DNA of 64,000 bases from Thiomonas sp. FB-6 (lineage in GTDB: Bacteria > Pseudomonadota > Gammaproteobacteria > Burkholderiales > Burkholderiaceae_C). The notes under the pieces are model-generated. The model did no database searches. It was given only the letters and a program-made list of their open reading frames with translations, and had not been told where the DNA came from. A program made the position numbers and the translations under genes. Within the stretch, counting starts at the first letter, position 1. The number at the start of each line of letters is the position of its first letter. Of this stretch, positions 1 to 11,623 are shown one piece after another. The stretch spans positions 629,084 to 693,083 of the forward strand of contig NZ_KB898471.1 of NCBI RefSeq assembly GCF_000377645.1, read 5' to 3'.

Positions 1-214
1 CGTCGGCGTGGGCCTCGTGGTAGCGGCGGCACTCCTCCTCGGAAGGTTCCGGCACACGCAGATCGTGCTCGAGCAGGGCTTCGAGCAGTTGCTCTTCGCC
101 CGCGGGCTCGCCGCCGGCGTCCGCCTCGCACAGGCCGAGGGAGCGCGCGCGTTCGCGCAGGTGGCGCAGCAGGCGCTGCTGCATCACGGCATGGGGGTCC
201 TGGGAAGCATCCAT
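1..214 (-). CDS. PpiC/parvulin-type peptidyl-prolyl isomerase, 5' part
   Basis: Only the first 71 codons are in the window; the gene runs off the left edge. The visible protein is hydrophilic and acidic, with no signal peptide, and contains VPEPSEEECRRYHEAHAD, a pattern typical of the linker before the parvulin domain in NifM/PpiC-like proteins that follow narI in betaproteobacterial nar operons. The start is chosen from a GAGGAG ribosome site 8 bases upstream of the ATG. It lies 17 bp after narI on the same strand, so it is probably the last gene of the nar operon and would help fold or mature nitrate reductase. The catalytic domain itself is not visible, so the family call rests on the N-terminus and context. 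Confidence 0.7.
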   Translation of the reverse strand, partial: MDASQDPHAVMQQRLLRHLRERARSLGLCEADAGGEPAGEEQLLEALLEHDLRVPEPSEEECRRYHEAHAD

Positions 215-231
215 GGTCTTTTCTCCTCGAT

Positions 232-912
232 TCAGCGCCGCGTGCGCACCAGTTGCCAGGGGCGTGCCAGGTAGGCCACCGAGGCGATGCCGCTCCAGAT
301 GTGCACCAGGCGGGTGAAGGGAAACAGCAGGAACAGCGTCAGGCCGAACACGATGTGCACCTTGAACACCGGCGAGGCGCCGGCGATGAAGGCGGCGGCC
401 GAGGCGCCCTGGAAGGTCACCACACCCTTGGCCCAGGACATGAGCAGCAGCATCTCGGCGCCGTCCAGGTGGTGCGCCGAGACGGCAATCGTGCTCAGGC
501 CCAGCAGCAGCGTGGCCAGCAGCCACAGCAGCGTGACCCAGTCCATCGGGCGCGTGGTGGCCTTCAGGCGCGGCTCGCCCAGGCGCCGCGCGATCAGCAG
601 CAGCAGCCCGACGAGGATCAGGATCCCCAGCGTTCCGCCGGTGCCCATGGCCATGAGCTGCTTGTCCTGCGGCGTCAGGCCCAGTGCCTCGAACACCGCC
701 AGCGGGGTCAGCAGGCCCACCAGATGGCCGAAGAACAGGCCGATGATGCCGACGTGGAACAGGTTGGAGCCCCAGCGCAGGGTGCCGGTGCGCAGCATCT
801 GGCTGGATTCGCTGCGCCACAGGTATTGCTCGCGGTCGAAGCGCACCAGGCTGCCGAGCAGGAACACCGTGCCGGCGATGTACGGGTAGATGCCGAAGAA
901 GAACAGGTTCAT
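232..912 (-). CDS. narI: Respiratory nitrate reductase gamma subunit (cytochrome b)
   Basis: NarI is the membrane anchor that takes electrons from quinol through two b hemes and passes them to NarH. The 226-residue protein has about five hydrophobic helices. The four heme-ligand histidines are present as two pairs, His53/His63 (LFHVGIIGLFFGHLVG) and His186/His204 (KVHIVFG and RLVHIWSG), as in the E. coli subunit. The length is normal. The gene starts 4 bp after the narJ stop, inside the narGHJI operon. Confidence 0.97.
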   Translation of the reverse strand: MNLFFFGIYPYIAGTVFLLGSLVRFDREQYLWRSESSQMLRTGTLRWGSNLFHVGIIGLFFGHLVGLLTPLAVFEALGLTPQDKQLMAMGTGGTLGILILVGLLLLIARRLGEPRLKATTRPMDWVTLLWLLATLLLGLSTIAVSAHHLDGAEMLLLMSWAKGVVTFQGASAAAFIAGASPVFKVHIVFGLTLFLLFPFTRLVHIWSGIASVAYLARPWQLVRTRR

Positions 913-916
913 GGCC

Positions 917-1686
917 TCAAGCTCCGGATGCGCGCGCCTGGGCGGCGCGCGGATGGAATTGCACCGCCTGCACCGCGCCCGCCGTGCCCTGCGGGCTGCA
1001 GGCGCCGAGGAAACTCACCGGCTCCTCGGCCCAGGCGGCATCCAGCGCCGCCGCGCTCCAGTCGGCGCCCTGCCCTTCGCCCGCCGCGTCGCGCGGGCCC
1101 GGCGTGGGCGAGCGCGCCTGGGCCGCGCGCGCCGCCTCGGCGGCGCGGCGCGCGCTGGCGCGCCAGTCGCGCTCGCCGGCCAGCGCGCACAGCGCGGCCG
1201 CCGCGGCCAGCCAGGGCGATTCACGGCGCTCCAGCGCCGCGGCCAGGTTGACCAGCAGCGGCGCGATCTCGCCCAGTGCGTCCAGGCTCGCCTGCGGCTC
1301 GAGCAGGGAACAGTATTCGAGGTAGACGGGAAGGTAGTCCGGCAGCTCGCGGCTGTGGAGTTCCAGCCCGGCCTCGCGGTATTGCCCGAGCAGGTCCACC
1401 ATCGCCTGTCCGCGCTCGCGCGCGTCGCCGTGCACATGCTCGAACAGGTTCAGCGAGGTGCTGCGGCCGCGGTCGAACACGTCGACGTATTCGGCCTGCA
1501 GCTCCAGCAGATCGGCGTCGCACAGGTGCCGCAGCAGGTCCCCCATGCCGGAGGGGGCGGCCCGCGCGGCGCCGAGGCCCTCCAGTTCGGCCGCGATCTC
1601 GCCGGCATGGCGCTGCAGGGCCTCGCCGGGGTAGTCGAACAGCAGCGCGAAGGCGCGCAGCCGGCGTTGCAAGGTGGTGGCGTCCA

Positions 1687-1687
<1 letters not shown>
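917..1687 (-). CDS. narJ: Nitrate reductase assembly chaperone NarJ
   Basis: NarJ is a cytoplasmic chaperone that binds apo-NarG and helps insert the molybdenum cofactor and the FS0 cluster before the complex docks on NarI; it is not part of the final enzyme. The 256-residue protein is helical and carries the family core (FALLFDYPGE near residue 13, YVDVFDRGRSTSLNLFEH near residue 65, LPDYLPVYLEYCS near residue 105). The C-terminal 60 residues are alanine/arginine rich and look like a species-specific extension. Its ATG overlaps the narH stop by one base (TGATG), which indicates translational coupling. Confidence 0.95.
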
Positions 1688-3209
<1,522 letters not shown>

Positions 3210-3210
<1 letters not shown>

Positions 3211-6200
3211 CATCGATCTCCTTGGGCGGGCGCTTCGTGGCTGTAGGCGGGGCCGGCGGGCTCGTCCATCCAGTCGACGCGGTTCATCTTGCGCACGATG
3301 CAGAACTCGTCCCGGTTGGCGCCGACGGTGCCGTAGTAATTGAAGCCGTAGGCCAGGTGCGCGTAGCCGCCGATCATGTGGGTAGGCTTGACGACGATGC
3401 GAGTGACCGCGTTGTGGATGCCTCCGCGGGCGTGGGTGATCTCGGAGGCGGGCGTGTTCACCAGCCGGTCCTGCGCGTGGTACATCATGGCCATGCCCAC
3501 GCGCACCCGCTGGCTCACCACGGCGCGCGCGGCGATCGCTCCGTTGGCGTTGTAGACCTCGATCCAGTCGTTGTCGACGATGCCGGCGCTGCGCGCGTCG
3601 TCCTCGGAGATCCACACGCAGGGACCTCCGCGGCTGAGGGTGAGCAGGATCAGGTTGTCGGTGAAGGTGCTGTGGATGCCCCACTTCTGGTGCGGGGTGA
3701 TCCAGTTCAGCACCACTTCGGGGTTGCCGTTGCCGTACTTGCCCCGCACCGGATGCACGGCCTTGAGGTTGACCGGCGGGCGGTAGCTGGCGAAGCCCTC
3801 GCCGAAGGCCTGCATCCAGGCGTGATCCTGGTAGAACTGCTGGCGCCCGCTGAGCGTGCGCCAGGGGATCAGCTCGTGCACGTTGGTGTAGCCGGCGTTG
3901 TAGCAGACCTTCTCGTCCTCGATACCCGACCAGGTGGGCGAGGTGATGATCTTGCGCGGCTGGGCCTGGATGTCGCGGAAGCGGATCTTCTCGTGCTCCT
4001 TGGGCAGCGCCAGGTGGGCGTGCTCGCGCCCGGTGATCTCGGACAGCGCGCGCCAGGCCTTCACCGCCACGTGCCCGTTGGTCTCGGGCGCCAGCATCAG
4101 GATGGTCTCGGCCGCGTCGATGTCGCTCTGGATGCGTGGGCGGCCCTGCGCGGCGCCCGCCTCGCGCACCACACCGTTGAGCTCGGCCAGCGCCCGCACC
4201 TCGTCCTCGGTGTTCCAGGCGATGCCCTTGCCGCCATTGCCCTGGCTTTCCATCAGCGGGCCCAGCGCGGTGAAGCGGGCGTAGGTGTTCGGGTAGTCGC
4301 GTTCGACCACGGCGATGGCCGGCGCGGTCTTTCCCGGGCGCAGCTCGCATTCGCCGTGCTTCCAGTCGCGCACGTCCAGCGCCTGCCCGAGTTCGCCGGC
4401 GGTGTCGTGCATCAGCGGGGTGAGCACGACGTCGCGCTCCACGCCGAGGTGGCCCACGCAGACCTCGGAGAAGCTGCGCGCCAGGCCCTTGAAGATGTCC
4501 CAGTCGGCGCGCGCCTCCCACACCGGATCCACCGCGGCGGACAGCGGATGGATGAAGGGGTGCATGTCGGTGGTGTTGAGGTCGTTCTTCTCGTACCAGG
4601 TGGCCGCCGGCAGCACCACGTCGGAGAACAGGCAGGTGGTGCTCATGCGGAAGTCCAGCGTGACCAGCAGGTCCAGCTTGCCCTCCGGCGCCTGCTCGTG
4701 CCAGCGCACCTCGCGGGGGCGTTGCGCGGGGTCGGCGATCTCGGTGTCGAGCACGCCGTTATTGGCGCCCAGCAGGTGCTTGAGGAAATACTCCGAGCCC
4801 TTGCCCGAGGAGCCCAGCAGGTTGGAGCGCCAGACGATGAGGTTGCGCGGCCAGTTGTCCGGATGGTCGGGGTCCTCGCAGCTCATGCGCAGGCTGCCGT
4901 CGGCCAGGCCGCGCTCGACGTAGGCGCGCGGGTCCAGCCCGGCCTGCGCGGCCTGCTCGGCCAGGCGGATGGGGTTGGCCTGCAGCTGCGGCGCCGAGGG
5001 CAGCCAGCCCATGCGTTCGGCGCGCACGTTGTAGTCGATCATGCTGCCGCCGAAACGCGAGGCGTCGGCCAGCGGCGAGAGGATCTCGTCCACCCCCAGC
5101 TTCTCGTAGCGCCACTGGTCGGTGTGGGCATAGAAGAAACTGGTGGAGTTCATCTGGCGCGGCGGGCGGGTCCAGTCCAGCGCGAAGGCCAGCGCGGTCC
5201 AGCCGGTCTGCGGACGCAGCTTCTCCTGGCCCACGTAATGGGCCCAGCCGCCTCCGGGCACGCCGACGCAGCCGCACAGCATCAGCATGTTGATGATCGC
5301 GCGGTAATGCATGTCCATGTGGTACCAGTGGTTCAACCCGGCTCCCAGGATGACCATGGACTTGCCCTGCGTGCGGTGCGCGTTGTCGGCGAACTCGCGC
5401 GCGATGCGGATGACCACCTCGGCGCTCACCCCGGTGATCGGCTCCTGCCACGCCGGGGTGTAGGGCAGGTTGTCGGCGTAGCTGGTGGCGCAGGGGTTGC
5501 GCTCCTCGCCGAAGCCGCGCTCGATGCCGTAGTGGGCGGCGAGCAGGTCGTACACCGTGGCCACCTTCACGTCGCGGCTGCTGCCGTCGGCCTCCACCAG
5601 GCGCAGCACGCGGTAGGGCACCTTGCGCACCAGCACGCTGTCCTGCACGTTGCCGGGGTGGTGCTCGGCGGGCACGCCCCCGAAGTACGGGAAGCCCACG
5701 TCGGCCACGCCGTCGCGCATGGCTGCCAGCGACAGCGCGAGCACGCGTTCGGCGCCGTCGCGCGCGTCGCGCGGCTCCAGGTTCCACTTGCCGGCGCCCT
5801 CGCCCTTGGCGGCCCAGCGAAAGCCCACCGAACCATGGGGAAGCGCCACTTCGCCTTCGGCATCCAGCGCCACCGTCTTCCACTGCGCGTGCTCGGCCTG
5901 GCCGAGGCCGTCGGCGAAATCGCTGGCCCGCAGGTAGCGTCCGCTGGCCAGCACGCGCAGCCCGCCGTCGAGCTCGCGCTCGTCCAGGCGTACCAGCAGC
6001 GGCAGGTCGGTGTAGCGTCGGCAGTACTCCTCGAAATACGCCGACTTGCGCTCGCCGAAATGGAATTCGCGCAGGATCACGTGGCCCAGCGCCATGGCCA
6101 GGGCCGAGTCGGTCCCCTGCTTGGGGTGCAGCCATTCGTCGCTGAGCTTGGCGACCTCGGAGTAGTCCGGGGTGACGGCCACCGTCTTCGCGCCGCGGTA

Positions 6201-7013
6201 GCGCGCCTCGGTGTAGAAGTGAGCGTCGGGGGTGCGGGTCTGGGGCACGTTGGAGCCCCAGGCCATCAGGTAGGTGGAGTTGAACCACTCGGCCGATTCG
6301 GCCACGTCGGTCTGCTCGCCCCAGACCTGCGGCGACGACGGGGGCAGATCGCAGTACCAGTCGTAGAAGCTGCCCGGCACGGCGCCGATGAGCTCCAGGT
6401 AGCGCGAGCCGCCGGCGTAGGAGACCATGGACATGGCCGGGATGGGCGAGAAGCCGTAGATGCGGTCCGGGCCCCAGGTCTTGATGGTGTGGACGTTGGC
6501 GGCGGCGACCAGCTCGTTGACCTCCTCCCAGCTGGCGCGCACGAAGCCGCCCATGCCGCGCAGGCGGTGGTACTCGCGCCGCTTGGCCGGGTCCTGCACG
6601 ATGCTGGCCCAGGCCTCGACCGGGCCGAGGCTGCTGCGCGCCTCGCGCCACATTTTCATCAGGCGCCCGCGCACCATCGGGTATTTCACGCGGTTGGCCG
6701 AGTACAGGTACCAGCTTGCCGAGGCGCCGCGCGGGCAGCCGCGCGGCTCGTGGTTGGGCATGTCCGCGCGGGTGCGCGGGTAGTCGGTCTGCTGGGTCTC
6801 CCAGGTGACGATGCCGCCCTTGACGTAGATCTTCCAGGAGCACGATCCGGTGCAGTTGACGCCGTGGGTGGAGCGCACGATCTTGTCGTGCTGCCAGCGC
6901 CCGCGGTAGGCGTCCTCCCAGCTGCGGTCCTCGGTGCTCAACTCGCCGTGGCCGTCGGCGAAGGGCTCGCGCCGGCGCGCGAAGTGGGTCAGGCGGTCCA
7001 GGAAATGGCTCAT
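3210..7013 (-). CDS. narG: Respiratory nitrate reductase alpha subunit (Mo-bisMGD)
   Basis: Catalytic subunit reducing nitrate to nitrite on the cytoplasmic face of the membrane. The protein is 1267 residues, the usual size. The FS0 cluster ligands are His50, Cys54, Cys58 and Cys93 (THGVNCTGSC and RGCPRG), the same numbers as in E. coli NarG. The QTDVAESAEWFNST motif near residue 220 holds the Asp that ligates molybdenum. There is no twin-arginine signal, as expected for a cytoplasmic NarG rather than a periplasmic Nap-type enzyme. An AGGA ribosome site lies 7 bases before the ATG. It is the first structural gene of the reductase and sits 31 bp after narK. Confidence 0.98.
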
Positions 7014-7044
7014 CGTGATTCCTCGGGTTCGTGCGCGCGGCCGC

Positions 7045-8379
7045 TCAACGCGCCGTGCCGGTGATGGCGGGAGCGGCGTGGCGCACGCCGTGGCGCGTCG
7101 CGTACAGCAGCCCGGTGAACAACAGGCTGGCCAGCGCCAGCCCCACGTAGACGACGTAGCCGCGTGCGTAGCCCACGCTGCCCATTTCCTGGGCGATGCG
7201 CCCGAGCATGGGCGGCACGACGAAGCCGCCCAGCGCGCCCAGGCCGCCGACCCAGCCGGCGGTGCCGCCGACCGCGTCGGGTACGTACTGCGGCACCAGC
7301 TTGAACACCGCCGCGTTGGCCACGCCCATACCCAGCGCCACCAGCAGTTCGCCGGCCACCGACACCCCGAAATTGCCCGACAGGCTCATGGTCACGGCGC
7401 CGGCCAGCAGCACGCAGAAGGCCGCGAAGGCGACCTTCTCGCCCCCCAGGCGGTCGGACCAGCTGCCGCCCGGCACGCGGATCAGCGAGGACACCAGCGA
7501 GAAGCCGGCGGTCAGCCCGAGGGCCACCCAGTGCGGCGCGCCGAAGTAGCTGCCCCAGAAGGTGGGCAGCCAGGCCGTCAGCGCGAGGAATCCGCCGAAG
7601 GAGGTGAAGTACAGCGCCACCAGCGGCCAGGTCCTCCAGCTCGCGGCCGAATCCATCAGCGTGCGCGCGATGCTGGGCGCCGGGTACAGCTCCTGGCCCT
7701 GTTCGCGCGCCTGCGCCTGCGCCCGCGGCGCCGGGCTGCCGCGGCGGCGCAGCTGGAAGTAGGGAGCGTCGTAGCCCAGCGCGATGTACAGCCCGATGCC
7801 GGCGACGACGATGACCAGGGACACGAAGTAGCCGACCCACAGGCCCCCGGCGGCGATGATCAGCGGCAGGATGATGGCCACCAGCCCCGGCGAGGTGTTG
7901 CCGAAGCCGGCGTAGAAGGCCAGGGCCTTGCCCTGCTGGGCGCGCGGGAACCAGTAGGAGACCTGCCCGATGCCCACCGAGAAGGTGGCGATGCCGCAGC
8001 CTCCGAGCGCGCCGAACAGCAGCAGCCAGGGATAGTGGGCCTGGGTCAGGTGGGCCGGGTACAGGCTGAGCAGCATCCAGTACAGCCCGGCGATCCCGAC
8101 CACCGAGGCCAGCAGCAGGATCAGGAAGGGGCGCTTGCCGCCGTTGAGATCGACCCAGGCGCCGAAGGGGATGCGCAGCAGCGAGCCCGTGAGCATGGGC
8201 ACGGCCACCAGCAGCCCCACCTGTTGGGGGCTCAGGCGCATGACCTCGATGAAACTCTGGGCGGTCGGCCCGAACAGCGAGACCGCGCCGAAGCCGATGA
8301 AAAATCCGATGGTGGCGCCGATCAGCGAGCGTTGCGCGCTGCCGCGCACGCCCGAGGCGCCCTGGTTGCCCGCTTGCAT
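7045..8379 (-). CDS. narK: MFS nitrate/nitrite transporter NarK
   Basis: 444-residue major facilitator with about 12 hydrophobic segments, of the NarK family that imports nitrate or exchanges nitrate and nitrite across the inner membrane. Family signatures seen are GFFIGFGAVSLFGPTA in TM1, LLRIPFGAWVDLNGGKRPF after TM2 and FGNTSPGLVAIILPLI in TM5. A single-domain NarK, not the double NarK1-NarK2 fusion found in some denitrifiers. It directly precedes narG on the same strand with 31 bp between them, so it likely opens the narKGHJI operon. The start has a GGAGAAGG ribosome site just upstream. Confidence 0.94.
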   Translation of the reverse strand: MQAGNQGASGVRGSAQRSLIGATIGFFIGFGAVSLFGPTAQSFIEVMRLSPQQVGLLVAVPMLTGSLLRIPFGAWVDLNGGKRPFLILLLASVVGIAGLYWMLLSLYPAHLTQAHYPWLLLFGALGGCGIATFSVGIGQVSYWFPRAQQGKALAFYAGFGNTSPGLVAIILPLIIAAGGLWVGYFVSLVIVVAGIGLYIALGYDAPYFQLRRRGSPAPRAQAQAREQGQELYPAPSIARTLMDSAASWRTWPLVALYFTSFGGFLALTAWLPTFWGSYFGAPHWVALGLTAGFSLVSSLIRVPGGSWSDRLGGEKVAFAAFCVLLAGAVTMSLSGNFGVSVAGELLVALGMGVANAAVFKLVPQYVPDAVGGTAGWVGGLGALGGFVVPPMLGRIAQEMGSVGYARGYVVYVGLALASLLFTGLLYATRHGVRHAAPAITGTAR

Positions 8380-8442
8380 TGCCCTTCTCCACGCGATGTT
8401 GGCATGGAGCGAACCTTAGGCGCGGCCGGCGGCGGCGGGTAT

Positions 8443-8460
8443 CGCCCGGAAGTACGGGCG
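8443..8460. promoter_or_regulatory. Inverted repeat between narL and narK
   Basis: CGCCCG (8443-8448) and CGGGCG (8455-8460) form a 6-bp inverted repeat with a 6-base centre, in the 110-bp gap after the narL stop and before the narK start. There is no T-tract, so it may be a weak narL terminator or part of the narK control region. No clear FNR box (TTGAT-N4-ATCAA) could be found in this gap. Confidence 0.3.
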
Positions 8461-8489
8461 GCGCCTACGCCGGGCCTAGTTCCAAAGGA

Positions 8490-9152
8490 CTACTTCGTCA
8501 GGACATCGAGCTTGTGGCGCAACGCCCAGCCGGCGACCTGCACGCGCGAGGCGAGCTCGAGCTTGCGCAGGATGCTCTGCACGTGCACCTTCACCGTGGT
8601 CTCGGCGATGCCCAGCTCGCGCCCGATCAGCTTGTTGCTGGCGCCGCGCGCGATGGCCGCGGCGATCTCGCGCTCGCGCGGGGTCAGGTGGGCCAGTTCG
8701 CTGTCGCTGGGAGGGGGTGCCGGCGGCTCGGAGATGGCCCGCGCCAGCATCGCACCCATCTGGGAGCCGATGATCACCCGGCCCTGGCGCGCGCGGCGGA
8801 TCGCGGCGATCAGCTCGTCCGTGTCGCAGGTCTTGAGCAGGTAGCCGCCGGCGCCACAGCGCAGCGCGGCGGCAAGGTCGGCCGAATCGTCGCTGACCGT
8901 GAGCATCAGCACCTGCGCGCCGGGGGCGGCCTCGCGCAAGCCCACGATGGCGTCCACGCCGCGCACGCCCGGCAGGTGGTTGTCCAGCAACACCACGTCG
9001 GGCTGGGTGCGCGTGGCCAGGCGCAGCGCCTCCCCCGCGTCCGCCGCCTCGCCCACCACCTCGATGCCCGGCTCCAGGCCCAGCAGCGCGATGAGGCCGC
9101 GCCGGAACAGCGCGTGGTCGTCCACCAGCATCACGCGAATCGTCGCATCCAT
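8490..9152 (-). CDS. narL: Nitrate/nitrite response regulator NarL (LuxR-type)
   Basis: 220-residue response regulator: receiver domain at residues 5-120 with acidic pair Asp11/Asp12 and the phospho-acceptor Asp57 in VVLLDNHLPG, then a LuxR/NarL helix-turn-helix at about 150-215 (LTPREREIAAAIARGASNKLIGRELGI). When phosphorylated by NarX it would bind NarL heptamers and control narK/narG. It lies directly after narX with 4 bp between them. NarL and NarP cannot be separated from sequence alone; the single copy next to narX and narG favours NarL. Confidence 0.94.
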   Translation of the reverse strand: MDATIRVMLVDDHALFRRGLIALLGLEPGIEVVGEAADAGEALRLATRTQPDVVLLDNHLPGVRGVDAIVGLREAAPGAQVLMLTVSDDSADLAAALRCGAGGYLLKTCDTDELIAAIRRARQGRVIIGSQMGAMLARAISEPPAPPPSDSELAHLTPREREIAAAIARGASNKLIGRELGIAETTVKVHVQSILRKLELASRVQVAGWALRHKLDVLTK

Positions 9153-9156
9153 GGTG

Positions 9157-11079
9157 TCAGGTCTCCGCCATGCGTGCGCCGGCCCCCGCGGCCAGCATTT
9201 CCATTTCCGGCAGGCGCAGCGACACCGTGGTCCCCGCGCCCGGCATCGAACGCAACTCCAGCGTGGCGCCGATCGCGGCGGCGCGCTCGCGCATGATCTG
9301 CAGGCCCACGTGGGACTGCGCCTGCCGCTGCACCAGCTGCGGGTCGAGCCCGCGGCCGTCGTCGGCGATGGTAAACGCCCAGCTGGGCAGGCTCTCCACG
9401 CTCACGTCGACATGCCGGGCCTGGGCATGCTTGCGCACGTTCGAAAGCGCCTCCTGCACCACGTGCAGCACCTGCACCTGCACGTCGGCGTCCAGCGGCT
9501 GGCCGCGGCCGCTGAAGCGCAGGCGCACGCCGAGGCCGCTTTGCACCTCGAATTTCTGCAGGGTGCTGCGAAGCGCGGGTTCGATGTCCTGCTCCTGCGT
9601 GCGCGTGCGGAAATGCAGCAGCAGCTCGCGCACGTCGGCCAGGCTCTCGCGGATGCCCGCGTCCAGCTCCCCCACCGCGGCCTCGACCCGCTCGCCCTCG
9701 CCCGCGCGCAAGGCGCCGCGCAGCAGCTGGAGCTGGATTTTCATGAAGGCCAGCGCCTGTGCGATGGAGTCGTGCAGTTCGCGCGCCAGCAGGGCGCGCT
9801 CGCGCGCCACCGCGGCTTCGCGTTCCAGCGCCGCGCCGCGCAGGCTCTCCATGGCCGCCGCCAGGTGATCGGCCAGCGCGTCGAGCAGCGCGTGCTGCCC
9901 GGCGTCCGGCTCGGCGGAGCCGCGGTAGAACAGGTCGACCTCGCCGAGCGCGCGCTTTTGCACGGCCACCGGCACGCTGAGCAGGGTGGTGAAACCGGCG
10001 CGCACGCAGGCGTCGTCGGTATGCGGATCGAACAGCGGCGGGTCCGCCTCGCGCCGGAAGCGCACCACCTGCACGCCGTCGTCCGGGCGGCTGCCGCCGC
10101 AGTGGCAGGCGCCGGCGTTCAGGCAACGCTCGTCCTCGACGATGCTGCCAGGCATGCCCTCCGCGGCCAGCAGCAGGTAGCGCTGCGCGGTCTCGTCGGT
10201 CCAGCGCAGCACGGCGGCGTCGGCGCCGGCGATGCGCCGCACCGCCCGCGTGAAGCCGTGCGCAAGTTCCTCCAGGTTGGGCGCGCGCGACACCAGCGCG
10301 CTGACCTCGTACAGCGCCGCCAGGCGCTGGCGCTCGGTTTCCAGTGCCGCCGTCTTCTGGCGCACGCGCTCCTCCAGCTCGCCGCGCACGGCCTGCAACT
10401 GCACGGCCATGCGGTTGAACCCCAGCGCCAGGTCTCCCAGCTCGTCGCTGCTGCCCACGCGCACGCGCGCGTCCAGATTGCCGGCGGCGATCGCCTCCAC
10501 GCCGCGCGCCAGCTGCCCCACCGGCTCCAGCACGTGCAGATAGGCGAGGAAGAACATGGCCATGAAGGCCACCAGCACGAAGCCGCCCATGGCCATCTGC
10601 GCGGTGTGCATCTGGGCGGTCCAGAAGTCGAGGCGCCGCTCGATGGCCCGCACGAAATCGTCGATGTCGCCGACAAAGCGGTCGACCTGCGCGCGCGTGA
10701 CCCCCGCACGCGTCGCCTCGCCGCTCCAGCGCGGGCGCAGCCGCTCCCAGTCGTCGCGCACGACGGCGAAGCGCGCGCGGATGTTCGGATCCCAGGGCAC
10801 CGCCAGCGGGCGCCGCAGGTCGCCGCGGCCGAGCAGTTCGAGGGCCTGCTGCATGCGGGCGATCTCGACGTCCACGCCCGCATCCCGCGGACTGGCCGCG
10901 CTCAGCTCCAGGCGGTAGCTCATCATGCGCAGCTGGCCCGCGACGTTGACGGCGCCGGCTCCGCCCTGCAGCTTCCAGGAGATCCACAGCGTGGCGCCGA
11001 CCGAAAGCAGGGAAAGCAGCAGGAACACGCCGGCGAACAGCGAGATCTTGGAGCTCAGGGTCCAGCGATGACGGGTCAT
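9157..11079 (-). CDS. narX: Nitrate/nitrite sensor histidine kinase NarX
   Basis: 640-residue membrane sensor kinase. TM1 is at about residues 13-34, followed by the P-box GAVNVAGQLRMMSYRL (residues 42-57), the nitrate-binding helix of NarX/NarQ. A periplasmic domain follows, TM2 at about 160-185, HAMP, a GAF-like central region with the cysteine cluster CLNAGACHC typical of NarX, then HisKA_3 with the phospho-His in LLARELHDSIAQAL and an HATPase domain (ADDGRGLDPQ). The start was taken at MTRHRW because it overlaps the upstream rrf2 stop (ATGA) and precedes TM1 directly. It is cotranscribed with the nitric oxide sensor-like rrf2 gene and narL. Confidence 0.94.
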   Translation of the reverse strand: MTRHRWTLSSKISLFAGVFLLLSLLSVGATLWISWKLQGGAGAVNVAGQLRMMSYRLELSAASPRDAGVDVEIARMQQALELLGRGDLRRPLAVPWDPNIRARFAVVRDDWERLRPRWSGEATRAGVTRAQVDRFVGDIDDFVRAIERRLDFWTAQMHTAQMAMGGFVLVAFMAMFFLAYLHVLEPVGQLARGVEAIAAGNLDARVRVGSSDELGDLALGFNRMAVQLQAVRGELEERVRQKTAALETERQRLAALYEVSALVSRAPNLEELAHGFTRAVRRIAGADAAVLRWTDETAQRYLLLAAEGMPGSIVEDERCLNAGACHCGGSRPDDGVQVVRFRREADPPLFDPHTDDACVRAGFTTLLSVPVAVQKRALGEVDLFYRGSAEPDAGQHALLDALADHLAAAMESLRGAALEREAAVARERALLARELHDSIAQALAFMKIQLQLLRGALRAGEGERVEAAVGELDAGIRESLADVRELLLHFRTRTQEQDIEPALRSTLQKFEVQSGLGVRLRFSGRGQPLDADVQVQVLHVVQEALSNVRKHAQARHVDVSVESLPSWAFTIADDGRGLDPQLVQRQAQSHVGLQIMRERAAAIGATLELRSMPGAGTTVSLRLPEMEMLAAGAGARMAET

Positions 11080-11528
11080 GTGCGGCTGACGGAGTGCGCA
11101 GGCTCCACGCGCACGAAGCGCTGCAATCCGGAACTGGTGCAGTCGGCCAGCGTACTCTCGTCCAGCGCGGCGTAGAAGGCCCGGCGCGCCCGGTCGAGCC
11201 TGGGGCGCAGCCCGCAAAACTCCGTCAGCGCGCAGTCGCCGCCGTCGGCGCGGAAGCATTCGACCAGCGCGGGCTCCTGCTCCAGCCAGGCCAGCGCCTC
11301 GCCCAGGCGGATGCTCGCCGCCGGCCGCGCCAGGCGCACGCCCCCGCCGGGCCCGCGCGACGTTCGCACGTAGCCGCCGGCCGCCAGGCGCTGCAACACC
11401 TTCACCAGGTGCTCGCGCGAGACGTCCAGGCGCGCGGCCAGCGCCGCGCTGGACCAGTTGGCCTCGCCGCCGGCGGCCAGCACCAGCAGGGAGCGCAATC
11501 CATAGTCGGCGAATGCGGTCAGCCGCAT
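11076..11528 (-). CDS. nsrR: Rrf2-family Fe-S regulator, NsrR-like
   Basis: 150-residue Rrf2 protein beginning MRLTAFADYGLRSLLVLA, with winged-helix residues 25-60 (LAARLDVSREHLVKVLQRLAAGGYVRTSRGPGGG). Three cysteines, CFRADGGDCALTEFC near residues 90-106, have the C-x7-C-x5-C spacing of NsrR from Bacillus. NsrR represses nitric oxide detoxification genes until NO damages its cluster. The divergent neighbour encodes a di-iron Ric/YtfE protein, a classic NsrR target, which supports this over other Rrf2 members such as IscR. It overlaps narX by 4 bp, an uncommon coupling of an NO sensor with a nitrate sensor. AGGAGAGG precedes the ATG. Confidence 0.82.
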   Translation of the reverse strand: MRLTAFADYGLRSLLVLAAGGEANWSSAALAARLDVSREHLVKVLQRLAAGGYVRTSRGPGGGVRLARPAASIRLGEALAWLEQEPALVECFRADGGDCALTEFCGLRPRLDRARRAFYAALDESTLADCTSSGLQRFVRVEPAHSVSRT

Positions 11529-11588
11529 GCATCCCTCTCCTGGAGTCCTTCGTCGGAAGTATGGGCCGCGCCGCGGGCGCTGCCTATA

Positions 11589-11604
11589 GTGGAATCCATT
11601 CTAC
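11589..11604. promoter_or_regulatory. Imperfect palindrome, candidate NsrR operator
   Basis: GTGGAATCCATTCTAC matches its reverse complement at 12 of 16 positions, with GAAT and ATTC half sites. It lies in the 95-bp gap between the divergent nsrR-like gene and ric, 20 bp before the ric start and directly after a TATAGT (11585-11590) that could be a -10 box. Position and symmetry fit an Rrf2 operator; the assignment is inference. Confidence 0.5.
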
Positions 11605-11623
11605 CTGTTTGGACCTGTCTGAA

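Noticed and set aside
3222-7064. A 1280-codon open frame on the plus strand opposite narG
   Set aside because: It is the antisense shadow of narG in GC-rich DNA: His/Ala/Gly-rich, no domain, and it runs over the narG start.
8380-8489. FNR box or NarL heptamer pair upstream of narK
   Set aside because: Only partial matches (TACTTCC, TACCCGC) and no TTGAT-N4-ATCAA were seen, so no site is claimed.
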